Shown here: piece after piece, positions 18,857 to 29,354 of the stretch | How positions within the stretch are numbered: position 1 is the first letter of the stretch | Layout: each line of letters begins with the position of its first letter | From: Paenibacillus sp. HWE-109 | Lineage (GTDB): Bacteria > Bacillota > Bacilli > Paenibacillales > NBRC-103111 | DNA: 64,000 nucleotides | Assembly: GCF_022163125.1 (NCBI RefSeq) | Contig: NZ_CP091881.1 | Location: 6,510,001-6,574,000 of the forward strand | Direction: 5' to 3' | The notes under the pieces: model-generated | What the model saw: the letters and a program-made list of their open reading frames with translations, nothing else | What the model was told of the DNA's origin: nothing | The model's database searches: none | Position numbers and translations under genes: made by a program

Positions 18857-20058
18857 TCGAACACTCTTTCGACCAGCCAGATCCCGCCTAGCAACAAAGC
18901 CAGCGCAGATCCGGAAATCACAATCTTCCTCGCATATTTGACCCGGTGCATCATGTACAAAAGCGGAATGAAGATAGCCACGATGATCAGCTGCACGGTT
19001 TCGATCCCTAGGTTAAAGCTGATTAAATCCGTAGCCAGCTCGGTCTTAGGAATGTTCATCCCTTTCAAAATATCAGCAAAGCCCATACCATGAATCAAGC
19101 CAAATAAAAACGTGAGCAGCCAGCGATAACTAACGGATTTGCGTACCATATTATCAATGGCCACATAGCAAATGCTTAGCGCAATAAGCGGCTCCACGAT
19201 AGAAGGAGGAACTGCGATAATATTTAGGACAGTAAGGGTTAACGTAAGACTGTGAGCGATTGTAAAAGCCGTAATCATAGTGGCGTACTGCTTGTAAGTT
19301 TGTCTGGCGATAAGCAATGAAAATAAGAACAGCAAATGGTCATAACCGCCAAGAATATGATGGATGCCCAGCATAAAAAAGGAGTACCAGCCGGATATCG
19401 CGTCCGTTTCCACTTCGCTATCGACCGATTTCCCTGCGTCTGTGGCCGAAGCTTTCTGAGAATCAGCAGCTGGCATGCTTTGTAGATCCGGCGGCAATTT
19501 GGCAAAATCCGCATCCGTCAACTGCATCGCCCAGCTGCGGTTCTCTGCCGACAAGGCCGCTGTGCTGCTCTGCGTCCCGTAATGAATCGTCAATAAATTA
19601 ACATAATTCGTTTTCGTATCATTTTGATACAGGGTATCCTTCAATGAAATGTTCTGTGACGCGAGTACTGGCGGATAGATCGCAGTTAGCAGCACTTTGG
19701 AGGCATCGCCTTCCCGATCAAGTACAATGCTTTGAATTTGCTGCATAGCCTGAATTTGACCACCGATTTTCAGCGTTAATTGAGGTTTAATGACATCTGC
19801 AAATTTATCGCGAATTCCCTCAAACTCCGCTTGGTCCAGCATCTTGTTGTTATCTGTATCCCCACCGGCCAATTCGATAACAGAGAGCTCATCGATGGCA
19901 AACGTTAAGCGGGTTTGTGATTGGGTTAGATCGAACGTAGCATAACTTGCACTATACGCATGGGCATAAGCCGCTTGCTTGAATGGCAGGACTAAAAGCA
20001 AAGCTAAGGCGATCAAACACACCGCCAACCGGCCTTTAGACACTAATTGCCTATACAT
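18850..20058 (-). CDS. HupE/UreJ-family membrane protein
   Basis: A 402-residue protein, first gene of the operon running to 15950. The signal peptide ends near AYAHAYSA. An extracytoplasmic domain of about 190 residues includes an EF-hand-like loop DTDNNKMLDQAEF near residue 68. From about residue 220 there are seven hydrophobic helices with the HupE/UreJ signature HHILGGYDHLLFL and a second motif GLIHGMGFAD. Family members are linked to Ni or Co uptake, and the conserved histidines here fit metal transfer. GGGGGA lies upstream of the ATG at 20058. Pairing with YcgR/YcgQ-like genes makes a metal-transport role likely; the metal is not determined. Confidence 0.85.
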   Translation of the reverse strand: MYRQLVSKGRLAVCLIALALLLVLPFKQAAYAHAYSASYATFDLTQSQTRLTFAIDELSVIELAGGDTDNNKMLDQAEFEGIRDKFADVIKPQLTLKIGGQIQAMQQIQSIVLDREGDASKVLLTAIYPPVLASQNISLKDTLYQNDTKTNYVNLLTIHYGTQSSTAALSAENRSWAMQLTDADFAKLPPDLQSMPAADSQKASATDAGKSVDSEVETDAISGWYSFFMLGIHHILGGYDHLLFLFSLLIARQTYKQYATMITAFTIAHSLTLTLTVLNIIAVPPSIVEPLIALSICYVAIDNMVRKSVSYRWLLTFLFGLIHGMGFADILKGMNIPKTELATDLISFNLGIETVQLIIVAIFIPLLYMMHRVKYARKIVISGSALALLLGGIWLVERVFET

Positions 20059-20090
20059 GAAAATCCCCCATTTTAGTTAAAATAATGTAG

Positions 20091-20141
20091 AGAAAAGGAA
20101 GAGGGATGCCATCCTCTCGGAATGGTCCCTCTCTCCCTTTC
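20091..20141 (-). terminator. Terminator of the SLH protein gene
   Basis: On the minus strand GAAAGG-AGAGAGGGA-CAT pairs imperfectly with ATG-ATCCCTCT-CCTTTTC around a short loop. It lies in the 94-base gap between the SLH gene stop and the HupE-like start. Confidence 0.65.
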
Positions 20142-20152
20142 GGTAAAATGAT

Positions 20153-23100
20153 TTATTTATTGCCAAGTAAGTTATAAATGATTTGTGCCGCTTCTGCGCG
20201 GGAAGTCATGCCCGAAGGATCAAATTGCCCTTGCGCCCTTCCTTGAATGAGGCCCAGTTTAGCAGCCTTCTGCACGTGCTCTTGGGCCCATGAAGAAACG
20301 AGATTCATATCGTCAAATCTGGTATCCTTTTGAACCTGAGCCTTCGTACCGCCAAACTTCTCGTAGGCTCTCATCGTCATCGTAATCATTTCCTCACGCG
20401 TGATGAGACCATTAGGATCGAATTGGGTGGCACTTTTGCCCGTAACAATGCCTGCTTGATTAGCACTTGCTACAGCTTTCGCATACCAAGCCGTTGCAGG
20501 CACATCGGAGAAGACCGCTTGTGTGCTCTCGTCACTCCATTTCATTACGTTCTGGAGCATCGTTGTAAACTCAGCACGCGTGATTGAGCGAGAAGGTTCA
20601 AACGTTGACTCTCCAGTTCCGCTTAGCATCTGCTTAGCCGTAAGCTCCGAAATCACATTGAATGCCCAGTGACTCGCAGGCACATCTTTGAATGTTTTCT
20701 TCACTTCCAGCACGGCATATTTACTAAAATGGCTGATGGCTGCTGTGATCTCGCCATCTTTGTAGTCGCCGCCAATATACGTCAATTCTCCAGAATCAGA
20801 GATATAGAATATACCTGCCAGCTTTTCATTCATACTAGCATCTACCTTCAAACGAATCACGATTGGTTGATCGAACTTCGATAGCTGCTCCACTTTGCCG
20901 TTTGCCGAGGTGATCGACAGACTGAATTCATACACCTCGCCTGCCAGCTTAATTGTCGCAGATGACGTACGCTCGCTTTGAGCAATAATCGTCTTGGCCT
21001 CCGCCGAGTTGATTGGGCTCAATTTCAACGAAATCGCGCTATCCTTAAGATCTTCCGAAGTAAGCTTGCTCTCCAGCTGTTTCAGAATACTAGCCGGCAC
21101 TTCCACCACCAGCTTGTCTGACTTAATCACCAGATTTCCGCTGCCAAGCAGTTCAGAGGCATGGGATGGCAATTTCACTTCTGTCGTATCGGATTTAACT
21201 GCTATCGTTGTTTTTCCACTTTCTTGCGATTTAAGCTGTTCCGCAGAAATGACTACTTTCCCTGGCTGTTCCTCAGGGGTTGTTGTTGGCGTAGATGAAC
21301 TAGAAGTACCGCTGTTGCCGCTTCCGCCACTACCACCACTACCGCCGCTTCCTTCGTTCTTACTGCTAACCGTCACAACCGTCGCAGCCTCGAATGATCC
21401 ATCCTCCGTTTGCACGGTGATCGTCGCTGTTCCTGCGCTTACCGCAGTCACAACTCCGTCCACTACGGTGGCAACTTTGCTATCGCTTGTGCTCCACTTC
21501 ACAGCTTTGTTCGCCGCATCCGTTGGCGCTACTGCTGCCATCAACGTTTCTTGCGCTCCCACTGTTAAGCCTATTGCTGCTTTGTCTAGCGTTACTCCGG
21601 TTACTTTCACTGGCATGGACGTTACTTTTTTCAGTTCCTTCGTATCCCGTACCCGGATCCGGTCACCTTGTGAATACTTGCCCGAAAGACCAACGGCCTC
21701 TAGGGTTTCACCCACTTGCAGCTGAGGAATCGGTCCGCTTTGATTAATAATGTATCCATCCACGAATACCATAACTTCGCCAGAACCATCGTTAACTACA
21801 TACGTTGTAGTGTCTGGTCTTGCAACGACTTTACCCGTTACCTTGACCAATTGGCCTTGGTAAGCATCCGAGATGGAATCCTTCGTACTCACACCTTTAG
21901 GCACAAGCGGAGTACCTGAACTAACCTTCACAATACTGTTATCAAATTTATCAAATTCGAGCTCTGTATTATTTTCAAAAATTTTGATGTGTCCATATAC
22001 ACGAACGACATCACCTAATTGAAGAGTGCCAACTGGTACTTCATTGAACGCCATAATACCGCCGGTTTCATCTTGTACATAAGCTGAATCGAAGAAGTTC
22101 CCTGCTGCTGTCGTTACCTTGCCTTGGACCAGAACGGTTGTACCTTCGGCTAAATTACGTGCGTCACCGATTGGCGTTACTTTGAGTTCCAAGTGTGATA
22201 ACCAGTTCATCACATTCAGGGCAAACGGATCATTTCCTTTGGCGTTAAATGTTTGATCCATTTGTTTATCGTTGAAAATGTTCATGCCGGAAACGATTAT
22301 TCTGCCCTTGCCGACAATTTCAGATGCAACGAGTGGAATCGCTGATCCCCCTGTCACATCAGTTAAAGCTGGACCCGCTTTTCCATTAGGTGTGCGGGGA
22401 TTATAAGCGACCCCATCTGCTTTGATTTGAGCCGCATCTTGGAAAGTGGTTTCATTCCCACGAACCAGAATCGTCAAAGCATCCGTATCGGTCAAGGCAA
22501 CTTTATTGCCGTTCCCATCATTTCTCGCCACACTGGACCCACTATAGTATTCAATTGTAGGAACAAAATCGGTTAAGTTATTGCTAACCGGCTTCGGATG
22601 AGCACGGACTGAGAAATTAGAGGTCAGCGGTGTTCCCCAGAAGTTCCCATCAGTCGTTTCATCGAACACGCCGTCATTATTGACCATAAGACTTGAGCCT
22701 GCACCTGCTAAAATGGCATTCAGATTTTGATTGGAACCACCATAATTGCTCTTCTCCGCTAAGTAGAGAGATCCGCCTTGTGCGACAAATTTAGCTATAG
22801 CAGCAATCTCGGCAGAGCCATAACTGGACGACGGGTGTGAAATATACAAGACAGCCGCAGATTTAAGCGTATCGTCTGTAATAGCCGCCGTATTCTCGGC
22901 TACCGTATATCCCTGTTGTCTCATCATCGTTGTAAACAGCTTCAAGTTATCTTTATACGTCCCTGTATCTTTGGTCGTATTTTCATTGTTCTTGGAAGCA
23001 TCGATCAAGATTGTTTTCCCAAGGGGAGGTTTTACAGTAAACGCTTGTTCGAATTTATTGTCTCCCAAATCTTGATCCGTCGAATTCATAACGACGATGA

Positions 23101-26100
23101 CGCGATGATCTCCAGCTGGAGGCTTGCTCCAAACCACACTAGCTGTAGTTGAACTATTCGTTTTCAGAGAAGCGACTTGCGCATCACCGATAAGATGAGC
23201 TGCATCTACTTGATCATAGTAAAAGTGAGCCGTGAGGTTAGTAACATCCACTGTCCCCATGTTGCTGATTCCTGCTTTGAGCGGTGCATCATATCCACCT
23301 ACAACGGCTCCCTCAACAGCAGAAACATTGCTTACTTTAACCGCAATAGGCTCAACTGGCGACCATATCGGCGACGAATAGATGCGATCTCCATCCTTTT
23401 GCGTTACCCGTGTCACAAACCATTGCTGTCCGCCGATCACATTAACGGTAGGCGACCAAGTAAAGGAAGTACTATCCTTTGTAGGCACATAAGTGTCTAT
23501 CACTCTTCCGCCGTTCGTAATGAGTTCCACCTTAGCAATATTGTCATTGCTTACGGTTTTCAGATAGCTGTAAGCAGGATCTGATTTCTGTTCCAGAACC
23601 GAATCACTGCCAGCAATTTGAAAATCCAATGTTTTGGAATCTGTTGTTGAACCCATGTACCAGCCACTGGCGGATACTTCTAGTTTGGCGTTTGGATCTT
23701 CCGTAAAGTAAACTCTTTTCTTGCGCATAGCGTCCATTAGCGAGTCTTGCGTAAGATCCTTAGCGACGATAACCGTACGCTGCTTAGTTTCTCCCCATGT
23801 CGCATCATGGTTGTCTTCTCCATACGTCGGAGCGACATGCCATCCTAGATCAAGCGCACTGAAGAATTTATCCTGCGCGTTGGCATACGAATACTTACCA
23901 GAACCGTTACCTACTTCTAACATCGTAAAGAGTCGATCAACATTTTTATCATAGGGAATAAAATTATCGAAAGCATTGGCTGACATAGCCGGGTGATTGA
24001 ATTGAGCCACGATATTATCGTAAGTCAGAACCCAAGCATAGTAGTTCTGCAAGTTTTGATACTTGCCGCCGCTTTCAACCCGGTCGATAAAATTCGATGT
24101 TCCAAATACATTGGAATGTCCCCAAGTTGTTGAAGTCATTTCGAAGGCTGGGAATACAACGAAACTTCCATCCTTCGTATAATCTTTTGCGAGGCTTTTG
24201 GTCAACGCCCAGTTCGATCCGCCTGTCCGCTCTGGCATCCCGTTGTGATCCACGTTATCCGAGCCGACTAAGGAAGAGTCGATATCATGAGAGTGATCAG
24301 AAAAAGCGAAAAAGTCGTAATGGTGCGCTTTCGCTGCAAGCAAGGCACTTTCCGGCGAACCATCCGCATCATGAGAAATGTTCGTATGGTTATGCGTTGT
24401 CCCGTAATAGTGATTACCGCCGACGAATCTTTCCGCAATTTTGAACTTCCATGATTTTGTGGAGGCATTGCCAAGTTTATCTTGGCCTTTAAGAATGATG
24501 GTATGCTCTCCGGCACTCAAATCATCAGCTGTCGTTAAGACCAGCTTAATTCTCGTCTCTGTGATTACGGCCTTAGATGTAAATTCATGTGCTAGATCAT
24601 CGATATAAATCCGAATGGAGGCAGGATCAACACCATTCGCATCATCCAGAGTAGCTGATATAGCCGGATGTTTGGTTTCCAGCTCATCTCCCTCTAGAGG
24701 AAGCAGATCTGTATACTCCGGTCCATCTGTATCTTCCACAATATCCACGGTAATAGGGGCTGAGCTGCTGCCTACACTTTTGGTGGTACTCTGGTTCACA
24801 GCTTCGATATAATACAAGAGCTTTCCGGTTGGCATGCTGCCTGCAGCAATTTTGCCGTTGTAATTCAGCTTATCTGCTGAAGCTAAAGCAATTGGTGTAT
24901 ACGCAGCATCAAGCTGCCCTTTGTACCAAACCGTTACACGATCCGCAAACTTCACGGAAGCTTTGAAGCTCGTATCGACACCGATATACGCTTTCGTTAA
25001 CGGCGTGTGAGCAATTTGCAGCTCTCCCAAAATGTCAGAAGCTGCTCTCGGCATTACCATATAACCGCTCGTATAAGGCGAAGTGATCTTGGCTTGCTTC
25101 ACAATCCCCGTGAAGGTATAGGTTTCACCAAGTGTCACAGCCCCGCCAGCCACGTCAATGCCTGTAGTGCTTAAGAGACTCACGATCGCTGTGTTGTCTG
25201 ATTCATCTGTAACCGTTACGTTGTAATCCGGACCAGATGCAGGAATATTCGTCACTTTCGCTTTAAAAGAAACGAGTTTTCCTTCCAGTTGTTCCGCCGT
25301 CGCGTAACTGCTCAGGGCTGTTAGAGGAATAGATACAGGTACTGGGGCCGTGTCATCTCCTAATTCCGTTACCGTTGAAGGAACAAATTGTGTTGTACCG
25401 CTAGTCATGACAACATGACCTGTCAAACGCAATTTTTTGCCAACTTTAACTTCATAGGTAGGAGAAATAGGGCTAATAATATTCATACCGCCTGTAGCAT
25501 CCTGCACGTAAAAGCTTGCTAATTCGCTGCCCAGCGCACCATTCGTTGAGGTAATAACCCCTTCGATCGTAGCGGTGTAGCCTAGACTAAGCGGGAATCC
25601 GTTTATATCGTTTTTACGTAAATTAGCAATTGTAGACGTCTGCGTGTTAGATCCAGCTACTTGAATCTGTGTGTATTTGCTTTCTTGTGTATCCGTATGT
25701 GTGAGATAAACAGTAGGGTTATTGGTGGAATTCGCGTAGCTCAGTGTAAAAGATCCATCTGCAGCAGCTGTAGCTTGAGCTGCACTTGTTACTACACCAT
25801 TGTTCTCAAGGTAGGCTTTTACAGTTGAAGCGCCTGGAACCGCTCCTGCTGTGCCCACTGCCTGACTTGTGTTTCCACTTGTGGAAAGCGTAATTTTGGA
25901 AGCAACTGGTGAAATCATATAGCTTGAATTGCGAATAATAATTTCAGCCGGATTGCTGGTGGAAGAAGGTGCATTCACAACAAAATCCTTGGATGGATCT
26001 TTCGTAAACCAGCCATTGTTTGAACCGACCGCACCTCTTGGATCCGATCCTTCCATCGTTTTCCGTAAGATCGTACCGCTTCCTAGATTCGTAGCTACAA

Positions 26101-27697
26101 AAGGTTGTCCCCAGTAAAGCGGGTTTTTAAATGTCGTTGTCGAAGCGTTCGTAAAAGCCAACAAGTCGATAACATCCGTGTCAGCTGCGCCTGTTACAGC
26201 ATCCGTCTTCTTGGCAAGAACAATCGCCCCTCCTGTTGATGCACTTGGGTTTATCCCGCTTCCCAAATCGATGTCGGCTTTCACAGGCAGAGCTGCACCT
26301 GTTGCGCCTGTGTTTCCGGCAATCAAGTAGTAGCCATGCGCTTTGATCATACCTGACAGCGGTTTGCCTGCCGCAAAAGCCATCGTAGCGGCTGATGAGT
26401 AAGCAACAGACCAGCCATTCAAATTAATATCTTGGTCTGTCGTGTTATACAGTTCAAAAAATTTGGTTTTATAGAACGCTCCGCTATTACCGCCATTTAC
26501 ATACAATTGACTAAAGACAATGTCTCCAGCTTTGTAAGAGTTGGCAAGGGTAGCAAGCGTAATAGCCACCTTGTCGCTGCTCGCTTTTCCTTGCTCCTGC
26601 GCAGTAACATATACGACGGAATTCGAGTTTGGATTTGTTAGGCTAATGGCAAAAGAACCATCTGCTCCTGCCGTTCCTGAACCAGCTAACGAATTATCCG
26701 CCAAGTTGATCGTGACGGAACTGTTCGCTGCAACAGCTCCTGCGGCACCATTGATCGTCAACACAGTAGGGAATGTGATTTTCGATGCAACAGGGAGCGC
26801 TGTCTTCGGTGCTGCCGCTAGGTTAATCTGAACCTTATTGCTTGGATCTTTGCCATTTTCTGTCGCCATGATAAACACGGAGGCTTTGGACTGCGCGTTG
26901 GTGATCGTTAGATCAAACGAGCCGTCTACCGCAGCTGTTGTTGCTCCAGCTAGGGCATTGTCGTCATAATATACAGCAACCTGCACACTGCTTCCTACCG
27001 CTCCAGCTGTTCCCTTTACATTAGTTAATGTAGGAAAAGAAATCTTAGCTGCGACTGGAGCTGCTGATTGCGGCGTATTCGAAGGGTTTGTTGAGATTCC
27101 TGTGATGACAATATCATCAATTTTGCTCGTCCCTCCACTCGCGATCGCCGCACCGTTAACAGCTATACCGGAGTTAACTACCCATCTCACGTAAACGATG
27201 TTTTTATTGGCTGCCTCAGAAGGCAAGTTAAGATTGCTTAACACACCTGACGTAAAATTGTTGGCATTCACAACAACACCACTCGGTACATCTATCCATG
27301 AGGAATGGTCTAAACTATACTGGACTTTAAAATCCTTAGGGCCTGTATTGGAACTTCCCTGTTTGGATGACAATTGAATGTCCGTGTATCCCGTTGTTAC
27401 CAAGGGGGCTTCCCAGTAGGAACTGTTCGCTGACCAGTTGGATGCCGAAGCAGCCTTATCTGAGGCTCCTGCCACATACCCCAGGCTGCCTGCCCCGACG
27501 ACAGATACTTGCTTGGCCAGGTTCTCCGGTATTCCCTCCGTTGCGGTTGGCGTAGAGTTGGCAAAGTCCCACTTTACTAAAGTGGATGCAACCGCTTCTG
27601 CTCCAAGGGGCTGCAGTGGAAGCCCCATTGTTGCTAACATAACAAGGGTCATAATGAGGCTGTACCACTTCTTATGCTTACTTATATATTGAAACAT
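20153..27697 (-). CDS. Giant SLH-anchored cell-surface protein with PHP phosphoesterase domain
   Basis: A 2514-residue secreted protein. ATG at 27697 follows GGGAGGCG; an ATG 13 codons upstream has no ribosome site. After the signal peptide come beta-sandwich modules and a lamin-tail-like domain near residues 410-550 (FFELYNTTDQDINLNGW). An OB-fold segment (FYVQDATGGMNII) follows. A PHP-type domain starts near residue 1100 (GTTHNHTNISHDADGS, FAFSDHSHDID, FNHPA) and keeps the histidine and aspartate metal ligands. Next are a CARDB-like domain, an amidotransferase-like fold (KTILIDASKNNENTT), a second OB fold, a BIG2 domain near 2030-2110 and a Gly/Ser/Thr linker. Three SLH repeats (FKDVPASHWA, FSDVPATAWY, FDDMNLVSSW) end the chain. 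It is probably a wall-bound phosphoesterase or nuclease-like enzyme; the substrate is unknown. Confidence 0.9.
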   Translation of the reverse strand: MFQYISKHKKWYSLIMTLVMLATMGLPLQPLGAEAVASTLVKWDFANSTPTATEGIPENLAKQVSVVGAGSLGYVAGASDKAASASNWSANSSYWEAPLVTTGYTDIQLSSKQGSSNTGPKDFKVQYSLDHSSWIDVPSGVVVNANNFTSGVLSNLNLPSEAANKNIVYVRWVVNSGIAVNGAAIASGGTSKIDDIVITGISTNPSNTPQSAAPVAAKISFPTLTNVKGTAGAVGSSVQVAVYYDDNALAGATTAAVDGSFDLTITNAQSKASVFIMATENGKDPSNKVQINLAAAPKTALPVASKITFPTVLTINGAAGAVAANSSVTINLADNSLAGSGTAGADGSFAISLTNPNSNSVVYVTAQEQGKASSDKVAITLATLANSYKAGDIVFSQLYVNGGNSGAFYKTKFFELYNTTDQDINLNGWSVAYSSAATMAFAAGKPLSGMIKAHGYYLIAGNTGATGAALPVKADIDLGSGINPSASTGGAIVLAKKTDAVTGAADTDVIDLLAFTNASTTTFKNPLYWGQPFVATNLGSGTILRKTMEGSDPRGAVGSNNGWFTKDPSKDFVVNAPSSTSNPAEIIIRNSSYMISPVASKITLSTSGNTSQAVGTAGAVPGASTVKAYLENNGVVTSAAQATAAADGSFTLSYANSTNNPTVYLTHTDTQESKYTQIQVAGSNTQTSTIANLRKNDINGFPLSLGYTATIEGVITSTNGALGSELASFYVQDATGGMNIISPISPTYEVKVGKKLRLTGHVVMTSGTTQFVPSTVTELGDDTAPVPVSIPLTALSSYATAEQLEGKLVSFKAKVTNIPASGPDYNVTVTDESDNTAIVSLLSTTGIDVAGGAVTLGETYTFTGIVKQAKITSPYTSGYMVMPRAASDILGELQIAHTPLTKAYIGVDTSFKASVKFADRVTVWYKGQLDAAYTPIALASADKLNYNGKIAAGSMPTGKLLYYIEAVNQSTTKSVGSSSAPITVDIVEDTDGPEYTDLLPLEGDELETKHPAISATLDDANGVDPASIRIYIDDLAHEFTSKAVITETRIKLVLTTADDLSAGEHTIILKGQDKLGNASTKSWKFKIAERFVGGNHYYGTTHNHTNISHDADGSPESALLAAKAHHYDFFAFSDHSHDIDSSLVGSDNVDHNGMPERTGGSNWALTKSLAKDYTKDGSFVVFPAFEMTSTTWGHSNVFGTSNFIDRVESGGKYQNLQNYYAWVLTYDNIVAQFNHPAMSANAFDNFIPYDKNVDRLFTMLEVGNGSGKYSYANAQDKFFSALDLGWHVAPTYGEDNHDATWGETKQRTVIVAKDLTQDSLMDAMRKKRVYFTEDPNAKLEVSASGWYMGSTTDSKTLDFQIAGSDSVLEQKSDPAYSYLKTVSNDNIAKVELITNGGRVIDTYVPTKDSTSFTWSPTVNVIGGQQWFVTRVTQKDGDRIYSSPIWSPVEPIAVKVSNVSAVEGAVVGGYDAPLKAGISNMGTVDVTNLTAHFYYDQVDAAHLIGDAQVASLKTNSSTTASVVWSKPPAGDHRVIVVMNSTDQDLGDNKFEQAFTVKPPLGKTILIDASKNNENTTKDTGTYKDNLKLFTTMMRQQGYTVAENTAAITDDTLKSAAVLYISHPSSSYGSAEIAAIAKFVAQGGSLYLAEKSNYGGSNQNLNAILAGAGSSLMVNNDGVFDETTDGNFWGTPLTSNFSVRAHPKPVSNNLTDFVPTIEYYSGSSVARNDGNGNKVALTDTDALTILVRGNETTFQDAAQIKADGVAYNPRTPNGKAGPALTDVTGGSAIPLVASEIVGKGRIIVSGMNIFNDKQMDQTFNAKGNDPFALNVMNWLSHLELKVTPIGDARNLAEGTTVLVQGKVTTAAGNFFDSAYVQDETGGIMAFNEVPVGTLQLGDVVRVYGHIKIFENNTELEFDKFDNSIVKVSSGTPLVPKGVSTKDSISDAYQGQLVKVTGKVVARPDTTTYVVNDGSGEVMVFVDGYIINQSGPIPQLQVGETLEAVGLSGKYSQGDRIRVRDTKELKKVTSMPVKVTGVTLDKAAIGLTVGAQETLMAAVAPTDAANKAVKWSTSDSKVATVVDGVVTAVSAGTATITVQTEDGSFEAATVVTVSSKNEGSGGSGGSGGSGNSGTSSSSTPTTTPEEQPGKVVISAEQLKSQESGKTTIAVKSDTTEVKLPSHASELLGSGNLVIKSDKLVVEVPASILKQLESKLTSEDLKDSAISLKLSPINSAEAKTIIAQSERTSSATIKLAGEVYEFSLSITSANGKVEQLSKFDQPIVIRLKVDASMNEKLAGIFYISDSGELTYIGGDYKDGEITAAISHFSKYAVLEVKKTFKDVPASHWAFNVISELTAKQMLSGTGESTFEPSRSITRAEFTTMLQNVMKWSDESTQAVFSDVPATAWYAKAVASANQAGIVTGKSATQFDPNGLITREEMITMTMRAYEKFGGTKAQVQKDTRFDDMNLVSSWAQEHVQKAAKLGLIQGRAQGQFDPSGMTSRAEAAQIIYNLLGNK

Positions 27698-28410
27698 GAA
27701 TAAAATTCGCCTCCCTGAAATCGGTAGATGTGTCATACATCTATCTTGCTGTCCGTTCTTCTAATGTTGATTTGCATCCAGATTCCAATTTCTGTTACAT
27801 TATAGAGTAGAACTTCCTAACGAAAGAGCATTCTCATTCGCTATGAAGCCTCATCAGTCGTCTATCCATGTGCCCCGCCAAAAGCTAATGGATAGCGGCT
27901 TTTTTAATATTTTTTTATCTGCGTCCCCTCCCTTGCTCCGATACTTGCCACTCTCTTATGCTCAGAACAAAAGGAATTATATCATGATTTAATTCTACGT
28001 TTGTCAGGTGAATGTAAACTTTAGAAAAAAAGATCAAATTAAAATGAACATAATTTCAAAAAGGAAATCTTTTGAAATTGCTTTTTCAAATTCGCACGTT
28101 ATGAAAAAAACGGCTTCGCCGCCCTGATAGATCCGTCTCTTCTTAGCAGCAAAACCTAGTAAGGGAACTAGGGGACGCTAATTAGGCAAAAAGTAGGCAT
28201 GCGAGGGTCATAGCGGAACTACAGGGTCTTATTTCCATAAAAAGTGTTGAAATTCCCATGAAACAGCAGAATAGCGGACTGTAGTTCCCTCAACCTCCCG
28301 ATAATGACACTTATGGCTAGAATAGCGGACTGTAGTTCCCTTACGCCCCCGCGAGGCAGCTGGAGCAACTCCGCTTTCACTCCAAAACATATAAACTCTT
28401 ATATTTGAAC
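27698..28410. other. Intergenic region with dyad repeats
   Basis: About 710 bases lie between the SLH gene start and the ABC-permease terminator. AT-rich DNA at 27740-28090 should carry the SLH gene promoter, but no clear -35/-10 pair could be fixed. A small GGCGGC-GAA-GCCG hairpin followed by a T-run on the minus strand lies near 28100-28117. Two dyad repeats lie at 28271 and 28322. No supported gene was found. Confidence 0.5.
28271..28342 (+). repeat. Two solo copies of the dyad repeat
   Basis: ATAGCGGACTGTAGTTCCCT occurs at 28271 and again at 28322, 51 bases apart, downstream of the ABC permease operon. The GTTCC arm and ATAGCG flank match the arrays at 12577 and 50686, while the left arm is GGACT rather than GGAAC. 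Confidence 0.85.
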
Positions 28411-28450
28411 AAAAAAAGAACGCCATGACCACAACGGTCACAGCGTTCTT
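28411..28450 (-). terminator. Terminator of the second permease operon
   Basis: On the minus strand GAACGC-TG-TGACC pairs with GGTCA-TG-GCGTTC, followed by eight T. It starts about 20 bases after the permease stop. It is a strong intrinsic terminator. Confidence 0.92.
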
Positions 28451-28469
28451 CCTCGGTTCAGCCTTATCC

Positions 28470-29342
28470 TTATTCTTTAACTGCCCCAATCGTAATCCCT
28501 TTAACAAAGTACCGCTGCAGAAAAGGGTACACCAGCAAAATTGGCAAGGCTCCAATAAAGATCTGCGATGCCCGAACGGTTCGTTCGGACAGATTGGCAA
28601 CCGTTCCCGGATCCAACTTCGTCATATCCCTCTGCACGATAATCGTCTGCATAAAACTTGCAAGCGGCAGGTTCTTCGAATCCTTCATATAAATCAATCC
28701 ATCGAAATATGCATTCCAATGCCCGACCATCGTAAACAAAGCAACGGTCGCAATCGCTGGCAGCGAGATCGGCAAGTAGATCAAAATGAATGATCGGAAG
28801 TGCCCGGCTCCATCTATAAAAGCGGCTTCCTCCAGATCTTTAGGCACTGTGCGAAAGAAGTTGAGCAGCAGGATGATGTTATAGACTGCAACTAATCCCG
28901 GCAGAATCAGGGCCATGAGTGTATTCATCAGACCGAGCTTCAGGATAAGAATATAGGTCGGAATCAGGCCTCCACTGAACAGCATGGTTATGACAAAATA
29001 CCAAAGATAGATATTGCGAGCGCGAAAGATTCGGCTATCTTTCGAGAGTGCATAAGCCGCAATGGCATTAACGAACATGGCAAGCGCTGTCCCAAGGACT
29101 GTACGTTGTACGGAAACCCAAAGGGAGGAAAGGAAATTCGCGTTGTTGAAGGTTTTGGCGTAGGCCTCAAAGGTAAACCCAATCGGCCAAAACGTAACTA
29201 ATCCGGCGTTAGCAGGAGCGCTCGCGCTCAGAGATACCATCAGCAAGTGGAACAATGGAAGCAAGCAAAGAATAGAGACAGCGACCAAGATGATATTATT
29301 TATGATAGAAAATATACGATATGACAGCGTTTTGTGATACAT
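28470..29342 (-). CDS. Carbohydrate ABC transporter permease (LplC/YtcP type)
   Basis: A 290-residue permease with about six helices. The EAA loop reads EAAFIDGAGHFRSFILIYLP near residue 180, and the C-terminus VKGITIGAVKE is characteristic of the LplC/YtcP branch common in Paenibacillus. It starts 12 bases after the partner permease stop. It should act with the divergently encoded large lipoprotein at 33984-35669. No ATPase gene is nearby. Confidence 0.92.
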   Translation of the reverse strand: MYHKTLSYRIFSIINNIILVAVSILCLLPLFHLLMVSLSASAPANAGLVTFWPIGFTFEAYAKTFNNANFLSSLWVSVQRTVLGTALAMFVNAIAAYALSKDSRIFRARNIYLWYFVITMLFSGGLIPTYILILKLGLMNTLMALILPGLVAVYNIILLLNFFRTVPKDLEEAAFIDGAGHFRSFILIYLPISLPAIATVALFTMVGHWNAYFDGLIYMKDSKNLPLASFMQTIIVQRDMTKLDPGTVANLSERTVRASQIFIGALPILLVYPFLQRYFVKGITIGAVKE

Positions 29343-29354
29343 AAGCGGCTCCCC

